Notes under the pieces: model-generated
The model's input: the letters and a program-made list of their open reading frames with translations, nothing else
Told to the model about the DNA's origin: nothing
The model's database searches: none
Part shown: positions 55,477-63,814 of the stretch, piece by piece
Position numbering within the stretch: position 1 is the first letter of the stretch
Layout of the letters: each line of letters opens with the position of its first letter
Assembly: GCF_024814355.1 (NCBI RefSeq)
Contig: NZ_JANUXV010000001.1
Span: 62,001-126,000, forward strand
Direction of reading: 5' to 3'
From: Gleimia sp. 6138-11-ORH1
Lineage (GTDB): Bacteria > Actinomycetota > Actinomycetes > Actinomycetales > Actinomycetaceae
Length of the DNA: 64,000 nt
Translations under genes and position numbers: made by a program

Positions 55477-57162
55477 TCAGATCCCTAAAGCGGCTGCCAT
55501 ATCAGCTTTCATTAGTTCTAAACGAGCTGCCGCAGCTGCGCGAACTTCACTCATATCGGCGCCCTCGGAAACAGGAATGACTGTCTCTAAGTAGCATTTC
55601 AACTTCGGTTCAGTACCAGAAGGACGAGCAATCACTCGGTCACCCGCCGCCGTGCGGAAAACCAACCCATCGGTAGGTGGCAACTCAGCCGACCCCTCAG
55701 CCAAATCAACTACGGAAGCCAAAGGTTCCCCAGCTAAGCTAGTTAAACTACCGGAGCGAAGATTTGCCATTCCCTGCTGAATCAACCCAAGATCTGCTAC
55801 CCGAATCGAAAGTGGGGCAGTAGCGTATAAGCCGTGGCGACGAGCCAAATCATCTAAAGCAGCCTGTAGTGAAGAACCCGCTGCTTTTCGCTGCGCAGCT
55901 AAAGCAGCTAGGCGCAGGCAGGCAGAAATGCCATCTTTGTCGCGAACTGACTGCGGATCAACGCAGTAACCCAAAGCCTCTTCATAACCAAAAACTAAAC
56001 CATCAACGCGGGAAATCCACTTAAAACCAGTTAAAGTAGCGCGGTAAGAAACCCCGTGGTGAGCAGCAATCTGCTCTAACAGTTGGGAAGAAACGATAGA
56101 GTTAGCTAAAACAGCTGACTTATCACCCGCATACAAAGCGGCAGTTTGTTCACCCAGTAAGGAACCAACTTCATCGCCGGTGAGCTGGCGCCAGCCGGTT
56201 GCAGAATTTGGATCTTTAATCGCAGCTGAACAACGGTCAGCGTCAGGATCGTTAGCTAGAATAATGTCCGCATCAACTTTAGAAGCAAGGGCGTAGGAAA
56301 GATCTAAAGCCCCTGGTTCTTCAGGGTTAGGGAAAGCCACAGTTGGGAAATCAGGGTCGGGATCATGCTGTTCAGTCACCACGTGTACCTCATTAAACCC
56401 AGCTAGGTTTAAGGCGCGGACGCAAGTTTCCCCGCCCACTCCGTGCATGGAAGTTAGTACAATCCGCAGATCTTTTGGCTCATCAGAAACTAAAGAAGTA
56501 ACCCGCTGGAGGTAAGCATCAACAATTTCATCACCTAAAACAGTCCAACCTGATTCGGCGCGAGCCACTGCAGAAGCAGAAGTAACTGCCTTAATCTCAG
56601 CGAAAATTTCCTTATCTGCGGGAGAGACAATCTGCGCGCCCTGACCGGCATCAGTAACTGCCCGTCCCCCTAAATAAACTTTATAACCATTGTCCCGTGG
56701 AGGGTTGTGCGAGGCCGTCACCACAACCGCAGCGTCAGCTTCCAAATGACGTAGCGCAAAAGCTGTTACAGGGGTAGGAAGCTCACGGTTAAACAAGGAA
56801 GCGCGGCCACCGGCAGCTACCGCGATTGCGGCAGTGTCCAAAGCAAACTGCTTCGACCCATAACGTGCGTCGTGGCCCACAACTAAATGGAAATCAGCCC
56901 CAACTGTCTTTTTCAGGTAAGCAACTAAACCAGCGGCAGCGCGAATCACTACGGCGCGGTTCATCCGATTTGGGCCGGCACCTAACTCGCCGCGCAACCC
57001 GGCAGTGCCAAAAGTAAGCATTCCACTAAAACGATTTTCTAAATCAGCTGCAGCAGCTTCATCGCCGGTTTTAGCAGCAGCTAACAGCTTAGTTAGCTCA
57101 GCTTGAGTGACGGCATCAGGATCGTCTTTAATCCACTCTTCAACTAGTTGGTAATCTACCAT
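55477..57162 (-). CDS. Phospho-sugar mutase (phosphoglucomutase/phosphopentomutase family)
   Basis: A 561-residue alpha-D-phosphohexomutase of the PGM2-like branch. The catalytic phosphoserine lies in VVTASHNPPRDNGYKVY (about 140), the metal loop is DPDADRC (about 300), the sugar-binding loop is GYEEALGYCV (about 380), and the phosphate-binding loop is RPSGTEPKLK near the C-terminus. This branch interconverts hexose and often pentose 1- and 5/6-phosphates. Placed after pnp in a nucleoside locus, a phosphopentomutase role on (deoxy)ribose-1-phosphate is likely, but plain phosphoglucomutase is not excluded. The ATG at 57162 has AAGGA at 7 bases; the upstream in-frame start at 57183 is less suitable. 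Confidence 0.93.
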   Translation of the reverse strand: MVDYQLVEEWIKDDPDAVTQAELTKLLAAAKTGDEAAAADLENRFSGMLTFGTAGLRGELGAGPNRMNRAVVIRAAAGLVAYLKKTVGADFHLVVGHDARYGSKQFALDTAAIAVAAGGRASLFNRELPTPVTAFALRHLEADAAVVVTASHNPPRDNGYKVYLGGRAVTDAGQGAQIVSPADKEIFAEIKAVTSASAVARAESGWTVLGDEIVDAYLQRVTSLVSDEPKDLRIVLTSMHGVGGETCVRALNLAGFNEVHVVTEQHDPDPDFPTVAFPNPEEPGALDLSYALASKVDADIILANDPDADRCSAAIKDPNSATGWRQLTGDEVGSLLGEQTAALYAGDKSAVLANSIVSSQLLEQIAAHHGVSYRATLTGFKWISRVDGLVFGYEEALGYCVDPQSVRDKDGISACLRLAALAAQRKAAGSSLQAALDDLARRHGLYATAPLSIRVADLGLIQQGMANLRSGSLTSLAGEPLASVVDLAEGSAELPPTDGLVFRTAAGDRVIARPSGTEPKLKCYLETVIPVSEGADMSEVRAAAAARLELMKADMAAALGI

Positions 57163-57221
57163 TACATTTTCCTTCCAAAACAAGTAAAGGACCTTCCCAT
57201 AAAGGAAAGTCCTTCACGAAA

Positions 57222-58040
57222 CTATAGTTTAATAACAATTTCTGCCAACAGTTTAGAAATCCGGGGTGCCGCGTTTTGTCCGGCTTCAAGTACTTCCTCG
57301 TGTGACAGTGCGGTAGCAGAAATACCCGCAGCTAAATTCGTCATTAAAGAAATCCCTAAAATTTCCATACCCGCTTCTCGCGCCGCAATCGCCTCTAGCG
57401 TAGTGGACATTCCCACAAGGTCTGCGCCCAGAATCTTCGCCATTTTAACTTCTGCGGGAGTCTCATAGTGAGGGCCCCGGAACTGCGCGTAAACGCCCTC
57501 CGGCAAAGTGGGATCAACTGAGCGAGCTAAGTCCCGTAAACGAGCAGAATATAGGTCGGTTAAATCAACGAAAGTAGCCCCTTCTAAAGGAGAAGCTGCA
57601 GTTAGGTTAATGTGATCGCTAATCAGCACTGGTTGTCCCGGTGCCCACAGCGGATTCAACCCGCCACAACCGTTCGTAAGGACAACAGTTTTTACTCCGC
57701 AAGCAGCAGCGGTACGCATTCCATGAGCGACTGCGCGAACGCCCTTGCCCTCATAGAAGTGAGTGCGAGATCCCAACACCAGCGCAACTTTTTCATTGGG
57801 AAGTTTAATCGAACGAATCGTAGCCCCATGTCCGGCAACTGCCGGAGCGTGGAACCCAGGGATTTCCCCGGCGGGAATCTCAGAGACGACTTCACCGATT
57901 AGCTCAGCTGCGCCGCCCCATCCGGAACCCAACACTAAAGCAATGTCGTGGCGTTCAATCCCCGAACGCTCCCGAATCACAGCAGCCGCTTCAGCTGCTA
58001 AAACAAAAGGATCTAAATCTAACTTCTGGTCTTGGTTCAT
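57222..58040 (-). CDS. Purine-nucleoside phosphorylase (trimeric type)
   Basis: About 272 residues. It splits inosine, guanosine and deoxy forms to free base and (deoxy)ribose-1-phosphate. Motifs of the trimeric PNP family: LVLGSGWGG (phosphate loop), VPGFHxP-like IPGFHAPAVAGH, LGSRTHFYEGKG, VVLTNGCGGLNP, GPHYETPAEVKM and VGMSTTLEAIAAREAGMEILG. The frame is open to 58094, but homologues start near the ATG at 58040, which follows a -10 box (TAGAAT, 58054-58049) by only 8 bases, suggesting a leaderless message. The mutase gene follows 59 bases downstream, forming the unit pnp-mutase. Confidence 0.95.
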   Translation of the reverse strand: MNQDQKLDLDPFVLAAEAAAVIRERSGIERHDIALVLGSGWGGAAELIGEVVSEIPAGEIPGFHAPAVAGHGATIRSIKLPNEKVALVLGSRTHFYEGKGVRAVAHGMRTAAACGVKTVVLTNGCGGLNPLWAPGQPVLISDHINLTAASPLEGATFVDLTDLYSARLRDLARSVDPTLPEGVYAQFRGPHYETPAEVKMAKILGADLVGMSTTLEAIAAREAGMEILGISLMTNLAAGISATALSHEEVLEAGQNAAPRISKLLAEIVIKL

Positions 58041-58048
58041 AGGTAAAT

Positions 58049-58054
58049 ATTCTA
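58049..58054 (-). promoter_or_regulatory. -10 box directly before pnp (leaderless)
   Basis: TAGAAT on the minus strand, 8 bases before the ATG; no ribosome site and only a weak -35. Confidence 0.4.
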
Positions 58055-58112
58055 CTCTCTTTATACGCCAATAATGATCATTTTGGCTTTGCAAATGTTA
58101 CAAAAGTAAGGC

Positions 58113-58745
58113 TTAGCGTCGCACCGCCACCAGTAAACCGTCCCCAACGGGGAGGATTGAAGTCATAAAAGAATCTGATTCAGCAAGTTCTTTACCCAGC
58201 TGACGCATCAACACGGTTTCAGTTTCGCGGCGAGCCGGATCAGCTACCGTATCATTCCAAAGTGCGTGCGCAATCGCCAGAATCCCACCCCGGCGGAGCA
58301 TTCGGGTAGCTTCTTTCACATAGGCCTGATAGTAGGCAACATCAGCGTCGATGAAAACTAAATCGTAAGCGCGGGTAGCCATACGGGGAAGCACATCAAG
58401 TGCCAAACTGGTAATAATGCGAGTGCGCGGAGGGCGCATTCCTGCCGCCGCAAAAGCAGTTTTCGCAATCCGGTGATTCTCAATATCTTTATCAATAGTA
58501 GTTAAAACCGCGTCAGCACTCATCCCCGAAAGTAGCCACAACCCGGAAACTCCTGTGCCGGTGCCAATCTCTGCAACAGCTTTAGCCCCGCAAGAAGCAA
58601 CTAACATTCTTAGGGTAGCTCCCACCCCAGGAGAGATAGCGCTAACAGCCAAATCGCGAGCATGTTGCCGGGCAGTTTCTAGAACCTCTCCTTCTGGGAC
58701 AAAATCTTCACAGTAGGACCAGCTAAGGGTTTTATCATTGCTCAT
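58113..58745 (-). CDS. SAM-dependent O-methyltransferase
   Basis: A 210-residue class I methyltransferase of the catechol/caffeoyl-CoA-like O-methyltransferase family. SAM site: AVAEIGTGTGVSGLWLLSG (about 57-75) and LTTIDKDIENHRIA; metal-binding Asp: DLVFIDADVAYYQAYV (about 128-143); and the family motif LRRGGILAIAHALWND. Mycobacterial homologues sit next to tatB-type and other envelope genes, as here. The natural acceptor is unknown. It is divergent from tatB, with about 90 bases between the starts. Confidence 0.9.
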   Translation of the reverse strand: MSNDKTLSWSYCEDFVPEGEVLETARQHARDLAVSAISPGVGATLRMLVASCGAKAVAEIGTGTGVSGLWLLSGMSADAVLTTIDKDIENHRIAKTAFAAAGMRPPRTRIITSLALDVLPRMATRAYDLVFIDADVAYYQAYVKEATRMLRRGGILAIAHALWNDTVADPARRETETVLMRQLGKELAESDSFMTSILPVGDGLLVAVRR

Positions 58746-58802
58746 TAGTTAAGGTCTTTCATAGAGTTTTGAGATTTTCTTCCAGTTTATCCTCTTCCGC
58801 AT

Positions 58803-58831
58803 TTAAATGTGTCAGGGGTGGCACGTACAAT
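58803..58831 (+). promoter_or_regulatory. Promoter of tatB (leaderless)
   Basis: TTAAAT, a 17-base spacer, then TACAAT ending 6 bases before the tatB ATG; no ribosome site. Confidence 0.6.
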
Positions 58832-58837
58832 GTAAGT

Positions 58838-59473
58838 ATGTCATTTCCAATTTCCGGCCCTGAGTTCCTGGTATTGCTACTGGTTTTAACCATCATCATC
58901 GGACCGTCCCGCTTACCCGATGTGGCGCGTTCAATTACCAAATGGATCAAAGCAGCCAGGATGCAGCTAGCTAAACTCAAAGCAGAGCTTAATGAAAACA
59001 GTGAACTGGGATTATCCGACATAGACCTATCTGCACTTGACCCACGCAAATACGATCCGCGGAGGTTAGTGAAAGAAGCAGTCCAAGAGGAAATGGATGA
59101 GTGGAAAGACCTCCTTTCTCCCTTTGGAACGACCAAAGCAAATAGTGAAAATGCTGATTCCAGTGGCGCTGAAACGATGCGTGACTCTATCATTGGAGTA
59201 GCTGAAGAAGCTGCCCACAAAGCAGTGGAAGAAGCCTCTGCGCAAGCCGTTGCGGAAGCTTTAGAAGCAGCCGGTATCGTAGCTCCTGCAGAAAAGGAAA
59301 CTGAAGGGAAAGTCGGTAGAACATTAAGTTCTAAAGGACGAGGAAAGAAAAACGAAATGCCGAGGTACGGTGGAATCTACCGGATTCAGCCAGTAGTTCG
59401 ACCAGCAGCAGGGCCCTCTCGGAGGGCGCTGAGTAAACGTCTTAAGCACAACAAACCCAAAGGAAGGAACTAA
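58838..59473 (+). CDS. tatB: Twin-arginine translocase subunit TatB
   Basis: About 211 residues. TatB with TatC forms the receptor for folded proteins carrying twin-arginine signals. It has the typical single N-terminal helix SGPEFLVLLLVLTIIIGPSRLPDVA (residues about 6-30), with Glu in the first turn and the GP hinge, followed by an amphipathic helix (SITKWIKAARMQLAKLKAELN) and a long charged tail with repeated Glu/Ala. The ATG at 58838 gives the expected N-terminus; the frame open upstream lacks a fitting start. The first of two YbjN genes follows 3 bases after its stop. Tail length is greater than in E. coli TatB. Confidence 0.9.
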   Translation: MSFPISGPEFLVLLLVLTIIIGPSRLPDVARSITKWIKAARMQLAKLKAELNENSELGLSDIDLSALDPRKYDPRRLVKEAVQEEMDEWKDLLSPFGTTKANSENADSSGAETMRDSIIGVAEEAAHKAVEEASAQAVAEALEAAGIVAPAEKETEGKVGRTLSSKGRGKKNEMPRYGGIYRIQPVVRPAAGPSRRALSKRLKHNKPKGRN

Positions 59474-59476
59474 GTT

Positions 59477-59908
59477 ATGGCTGATGAAAAAGACTTAGTG
59501 CGTCCCTTAAGCAAGGAACGTCTAAAGCAGCTATTTGATGATAACGGTTTCAAATATTATCAAGATAATGATGGAGATCTGGGAGGATTCTGGGATTTTA
59601 ATACTTTCCATTTCATTCTGGTGGGTGAAAATCAAGAGCTACTCCATGTGATGAGCCGTTGGCGTCGAGTAGTCAGCATGAAAGACCTCGATATTATTCG
59701 ACATACAATCAAGTCTTTTAACGCCGATAAAATCTTTCCAACCTGCTTCTACCGTATTTCTGACGAAGGTCTTATCACCGTACACACTCAGCTAACCTAC
59801 GACTGGGAACACGGAGTAAGTGATTCTCAGCTAAAACTACAGTTACAGTGTGCCGTTTCTACCAGCCGTCAGTTCTTTGAAGAACTCGAAGCCGCTCTAG
59901 ACGCGTGA
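59477..59908 (+). CDS. YbjN-domain protein 1
   Basis: A 143-residue acidic protein matching the YbjN family (a fold like type III secretion chaperones). The region RLKQLFDDNGFKYYQDNDGDLGGFWD and the later VHTQLTYDWEHGVSDSQLKLQLQCAVSTSRQFFEELE are characteristic. Actinobacterial YbjN proteins are often encoded in pairs, but their function is unknown; chaperone-like protein binding is only a guess. AAGGAA precedes the ATG. It is probably cotranscribed with tatB (3-base gap) and with its paralogue 13 bases downstream. Confidence 0.88.
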   Translation: MADEKDLVRPLSKERLKQLFDDNGFKYYQDNDGDLGGFWDFNTFHFILVGENQELLHVMSRWRRVVSMKDLDIIRHTIKSFNADKIFPTCFYRISDEGLITVHTQLTYDWEHGVSDSQLKLQLQCAVSTSRQFFEELEAALDA

Positions 59909-59921
59909 GGAGAAAATAAAA

Positions 59922-60482
59922 ATGGGTATATTTTCAAAACTATTTAGTTCCGAAGGTGAAGAACAAGAACCTCAAACAAACGCCGGGGATCGTTTCCAAC
60001 CAGTTCCCCCCACTGTAGGCGGCGAACTTACTCCTCTAACCATTGAACGAATCGCTAAGTACATGGACGATGAGGAATTCAAATACGGATTGATTGACGC
60101 AAATCCTGAAGAGGGCACTCGCGCAAAAATCGAATCCGGCTGGGAAGGAATTCCTTTCCTCTTCAACCTAAATGGTGAAGAGGGCGAAATCCTAACAGTA
60201 TTTTCACAAAGCCCCGTGAATATTCCTTTAGATCATGAAGATCTCTTAGATGCTTTTATAGAAAACTGGCATCGGGAACACTACTTTCCAAAAGTTTATA
60301 CTCGCAAAGTAGAAGCAGATACCGCCCTGCGCGTCTGCTGCGAACATTCGATTGACTTTGAAGACGGCTGCACCGATAAGCAACTCGCCCTACAAATCCA
60401 CTGCGGGATTGCCACTTCACTTGAAGCCATCAAAGGGGCCTACGAAGAACTTGGAATTTCCCTAGAAGAAGACGAAAACTAA
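59922..60482 (+). CDS. YbjN-domain protein 2
   Basis: A 186-residue paralogue of the previous protein with an extra N-terminal region of about 35 residues (MGIFSKLFSSEGEEQEPQ). The conserved YbjN core (about 38-180) includes IAKYMDDEEFKYGLIDAN, FLFNLNGEEGEILTVFSQ and FEDGCTDKQLALQIHCGIATSLEAIK. It follows GAGGAG. The pair may form a heterodimer; nothing in the sequence shows the partner. Two copies of GAGGGC occur within the gene (60112 and 60179). A strong terminator follows. Confidence 0.87.
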   Translation: MGIFSKLFSSEGEEQEPQTNAGDRFQPVPPTVGGELTPLTIERIAKYMDDEEFKYGLIDANPEEGTRAKIESGWEGIPFLFNLNGEEGEILTVFSQSPVNIPLDHEDLLDAFIENWHREHYFPKVYTRKVEADTALRVCCEHSIDFEDGCTDKQLALQIHCGIATSLEAIKGAYEELGISLEEDEN

Positions 60483-60519
60483 AGTTAAAAATAACTAAAG
60501 TTTCAACAAACTAAACCTA

Positions 60520-60556
60520 AGTGGGGGGAGTATCGTAACGATACTCCCCCCACTTG
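60520..60556. terminator. Terminator between the YbjN and mrp genes
   Basis: AGTGGGGGGAGTATCGT and its complement form a 17-bp stem with a one-base loop, between convergent genes. Confidence 0.9.
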
Positions 60557-60595
60557 TAGGTGAAAGCAAAACCGCTGTCACTTAGCCACTTAAGG

Positions 60596-61714
60596 CTACT
60601 TCGGGGTAACTCCCAGTTGGCGTCCTGCTAAACCACGGGAACGTTTCGCCAGCTCCGCAGCCAAAGCGTTAATTACCTTAGACGCATCAGAATCCTGTAA
60701 AGCAACGGGCAGACCGTTATCACCGCCCTCGCGCAATTGCATATCCAAAGGAACTTGAGCTAGCAGGGGAACTTTATAGCCAAGCTGCTCAGAAAGACGA
60801 GAAGCAACCAATTCGCCGCCACCTTCGCCGAATAAATGCAGTGAAGAACCATCCGGTTGGGGCAAATAAGACATATTCTCAACCACCCCAATCACCTGCT
60901 GACGAGTCTGTCCCGAAATCGAACCGGCCCGCTCAGCAACTTCTGCTGCCGCTAACTGCGGGGTAGTAACCACCAGAATCTCAGCAGAAGGAAGTAACTG
61001 CGGAATCGAAATCGCCACATCGCCAGTGCCCGGAGGAAGATCCAAAAGCAAGACGTCCAAATCTCCCCAAAAAACATCGGCTAAAAACTGTTGAATCGCC
61101 CGATGCAACATAGGGCCACGCCAAACCACAGCCTGCCCCTCAGGAACAAACATCCCGATCGACATAACTTTCACGCCGTGCGCTACCGGAGGAATAATCA
61201 TCCCATCCAAAACAGTTGGCTCATGTTCTACCCCCATCATGCGAGGGATAGAGAAACCATAGATATCCGCATCAACTACGCCAACTTTCAAACCCTGCTT
61301 AGCTAAAGCACAAGCTAAGTTAGCTGTCATCGAGGACTTACCAACTCCGCCCTTACCAGAAGTCACCGCAATCACCCGAGTTAAAGAACCCGGCTTAGCA
61401 AAAGGAATTTCTTTTTCGGCCACCCCGCCATTTAACTTTTCACGCAGAGCTTTCTTCTGCTCATCATTCATCGCCCCCATAATGATAGAAACTTGTTCCA
61501 CTCCATCGACTTGAAGCAGAGCCTGTTCCACCGCGGATTTGATATGATTTTTGAGCGGACAGCCAGCAGTGGTTAAAAGAATTTCAACCTCTACCGTAGT
61601 ATTTTTAATTTCAACTTTCGCGACCATATTAAGGTCTGTAATCGGGCGATGTATCTCTGGATCTTCAACAGTAGCCAGAGCAGCCCAAACATTTTCTTCG
61701 GTGATGATACTCAT
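60596..61714 (-). CDS. mrp: Mrp/NBP35-family iron-sulfur carrier ATPase
   Basis: A 372-residue Mrp (ApbC) protein that loads Fe-S clusters onto target proteins. An N-terminal MIP18/DUF59 domain (about 1-85, with LLTTAGCPLKNHIKSAV) is followed by a P-loop ATPase with the deviant Walker A SGKGGVGKSSMTANLA (about 116-131), VDADIYGFSIPRMMG and LLLDLPPGTGDVAIS. ENMSYLPQPDGSSLHLFGEGGG replaces the CxxC region; the usual cluster-binding CxxC is not seen there. A -10 box (TAGGAT, 61727-61722) ends 7 bases before the ATG. The mrp, tatB and DUF1003 genes are also neighbours in mycobacteria. Confidence 0.94.
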   Translation of the reverse strand: MSIITEENVWAALATVEDPEIHRPITDLNMVAKVEIKNTTVEVEILLTTAGCPLKNHIKSAVEQALLQVDGVEQVSIIMGAMNDEQKKALREKLNGGVAEKEIPFAKPGSLTRVIAVTSGKGGVGKSSMTANLACALAKQGLKVGVVDADIYGFSIPRMMGVEHEPTVLDGMIIPPVAHGVKVMSIGMFVPEGQAVVWRGPMLHRAIQQFLADVFWGDLDVLLLDLPPGTGDVAISIPQLLPSAEILVVTTPQLAAAEVAERAGSISGQTRQQVIGVVENMSYLPQPDGSSLHLFGEGGGELVASRLSEQLGYKVPLLAQVPLDMQLREGGDNGLPVALQDSDASKVINALAAELAKRSRGLAGRQLGVTPK

Positions 61715-61813
61715 ACCTACTATCCTAGACCGTAATGCTAAGTTTGCGCTCGTTCACAGGTACTCTAGAAAGTAGAGTGTTGCTAATAACCTACGAAACT
61801 AAAGGAAGACACA

Positions 61814-63802
61814 GTGGCTAATCCACCGTCGCCGAGTAGTTCTCCCACGCACTTCACTGCTATCCCTAAACCAGTAGCAAATCCAGCGTCTGAAACTACC
61901 CAGATCGAGACAACTGCAGAAACTAAACCCGCCACAATCCGACCAATCCGCGGATTGGATGGTTTACGGGCTCTCGCGGCACTAGCAGTCTTGGCATACC
62001 ACCTTTTCCCAGGATGGTCCGGAGGCGGATTCCTGGGCGTAGACGTATTCTTCGTACTCTCCGGTTTCCTCATCACCTCTTTGCTGCTTTCAGAGCAGAC
62101 TCGACGCGGAAAAATTAGCTTAAAACGTTTTTGGGTGCGCCGCGTCAGGCGACTTTTCCCCGCAGCTTTCCTAATGGCTATCGTTACGATTATTGTCGCG
62201 GGAATAATCAACATGGATCTGCTGGCCAGAATCGTCCCCCAGTTCTTTGGCGTCGTCACCTTCTCATACAACTGGGTGGAAATCTACCAGGGAGCTTCCT
62301 ACTTCGATAACGCCAACCCACACCTGTGGACAAACGTCTGGTCCCTGGCAGTAGAACAGCAGTTTTATCTCATCTGGCCCCTAATCACCATCTTGATTCT
62401 CAGGCTCAACCGCCGATACCAATGGGGAATTCCCTTCCTTTTAGCAGTTATCTCTGCCGGTCTGATGGCTTTTTATATTAACGGAGCCAGCGACTTCACC
62501 CGCGCCTACCAGGGAACTGATTCCCACGCCTTTGGCTTAATGCTCGGAGCATCCTTCGCTTTCATCGCCAAAACCCCGCTTTTAGATAAAGCCCCAGCCG
62601 TCCCTTCGCAACGCTGGGTCAGAGGCTCTTTGGCTTGGCTGGGACTGGTTATCATGGTGCTCAGCTTCTATTACATTCCAGACAACCAAGCCTGGGTATA
62701 CCCACTGGGCACCCTAATTTCAGTATTTGCCACCCTCCTGGTAATCCAAGGTTTCCTCCCGGAAATCGACGGAGCAAGCGGCCCGGGACAACTTTTAGCC
62801 AACTTGCTATCAATCGCTCCATTACGCTGGCTGGGTGAACGCTCTTACGGAATCTACCTCTGGCACTGGCCGATTTGGGTGATTGCCGTAAACCAGTTCC
62901 CCCGTTTTAACGCGTACTTAGTTGGGGCAGCAGTGCTTTTCCTTTCTATCCTCGTCGCTGCTTTGTCATATACGTGGGTGGAAGAACCAATGCGCCGCCA
63001 AGGAATCGCAGCGACCATTCGTAGCTGGCTAGGCGATCCAGCAGCCCTGATAACTCCAAATAATCAGACGCTAGCTGACAACCGCCCCTTTAGCTTAGGT
63101 AAAGCTCTGGCACCGGCCCTGGTAATGATTGTGGTGGCCGGAGCTGTGATTGGTTTCTTACTATCTGCTCCAGATAAAACCTCCGCACAAAAAGTTGTTG
63201 AAGCCGGTCAGCAAAATAAGCAAAGTTCAAAACCATTCACGCTTTTAAGACCTGATGCTAAACCACCGCTTTATATCCCTCTGCCGCAGTGGCAAGCCCT
63301 TGAACCAATCGAAATCATCGGGGAAAATATCTACGTTTTAGGTGATTCCGTAACAGTGGCTTCCACCCCCGCCCTTGAAGCCGGTTTCCCAGGGATCATT
63401 GTCGATGCGGCAGTTTCACGGCATATGTATCAAGCATCTGAAATTCTGTACCAAACCCAGGCACAGGGGCGCTTAAAACCATACGTTGTAGTTGCTTTAG
63501 CAACTAACTCTGAAGCAACTGAAGAACAGTTAGAAACTATCTTGCAACAGATCGGCAGAGAAAGACGGTTGATTTTAGTTAATGGCTTCGGGCCGGATCG
63601 GATCAGCTGGATCGCAAATTCAAATCGGGCGATTGAAGATTTCGCAGCTAAAAATCCCAGTCGCGTGCGCGTAGCCGATTGGGCACAAGCCATCAGTGAA
63701 CACACTGACTATTTAGCAACAGATTTCATTCACCCCAGCCCAGCCGGGGGAGAGATCTTCACAAAGGTTGTGCGTGAAGCAATGGAGTCATTTAATAAGT
63801 AG
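61814..63802 (+). CDS. Membrane acyltransferase with SGNH domain (OatA-like)
   Basis: A 662-residue acyltransferase-3 membrane protein fused to an extracellular SGNH-type domain, the layout of OatA peptidoglycan O-acetyltransferases and related cell-envelope modifiers. After a 45-residue Pro/Thr-rich cytoplasmic start, the membrane domain (about 45-460) has RGLDGLRALAALAVLAYHLFPGW with the conserved His, and FLGVDVFFVLSGFLITSLLL. Ten or more helices follow. The SGNH domain (about 515-660) has VLGDSVTVAS (Ser) and DFIHPSPAG (Asp/His). Substrate: probably peptidoglycan or wall glycan. GTG start (61814) with AAAGGAAG upstream. Confidence 0.92.
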   Translation: MANPPSPSSSPTHFTAIPKPVANPASETTQIETTAETKPATIRPIRGLDGLRALAALAVLAYHLFPGWSGGGFLGVDVFFVLSGFLITSLLLSEQTRRGKISLKRFWVRRVRRLFPAAFLMAIVTIIVAGIINMDLLARIVPQFFGVVTFSYNWVEIYQGASYFDNANPHLWTNVWSLAVEQQFYLIWPLITILILRLNRRYQWGIPFLLAVISAGLMAFYINGASDFTRAYQGTDSHAFGLMLGASFAFIAKTPLLDKAPAVPSQRWVRGSLAWLGLVIMVLSFYYIPDNQAWVYPLGTLISVFATLLVIQGFLPEIDGASGPGQLLANLLSIAPLRWLGERSYGIYLWHWPIWVIAVNQFPRFNAYLVGAAVLFLSILVAALSYTWVEEPMRRQGIAATIRSWLGDPAALITPNNQTLADNRPFSLGKALAPALVMIVVAGAVIGFLLSAPDKTSAQKVVEAGQQNKQSSKPFTLLRPDAKPPLYIPLPQWQALEPIEIIGENIYVLGDSVTVASTPALEAGFPGIIVDAAVSRHMYQASEILYQTQAQGRLKPYVVVALATNSEATEEQLETILQQIGRERRLILVNGFGPDRISWIANSNRAIEDFAAKNPSRVRVADWAQAISEHTDYLATDFIHPSPAGGEIFTKVVREAMESFNK

Positions 63803-63814
63803 CGCGCAGCTGCT

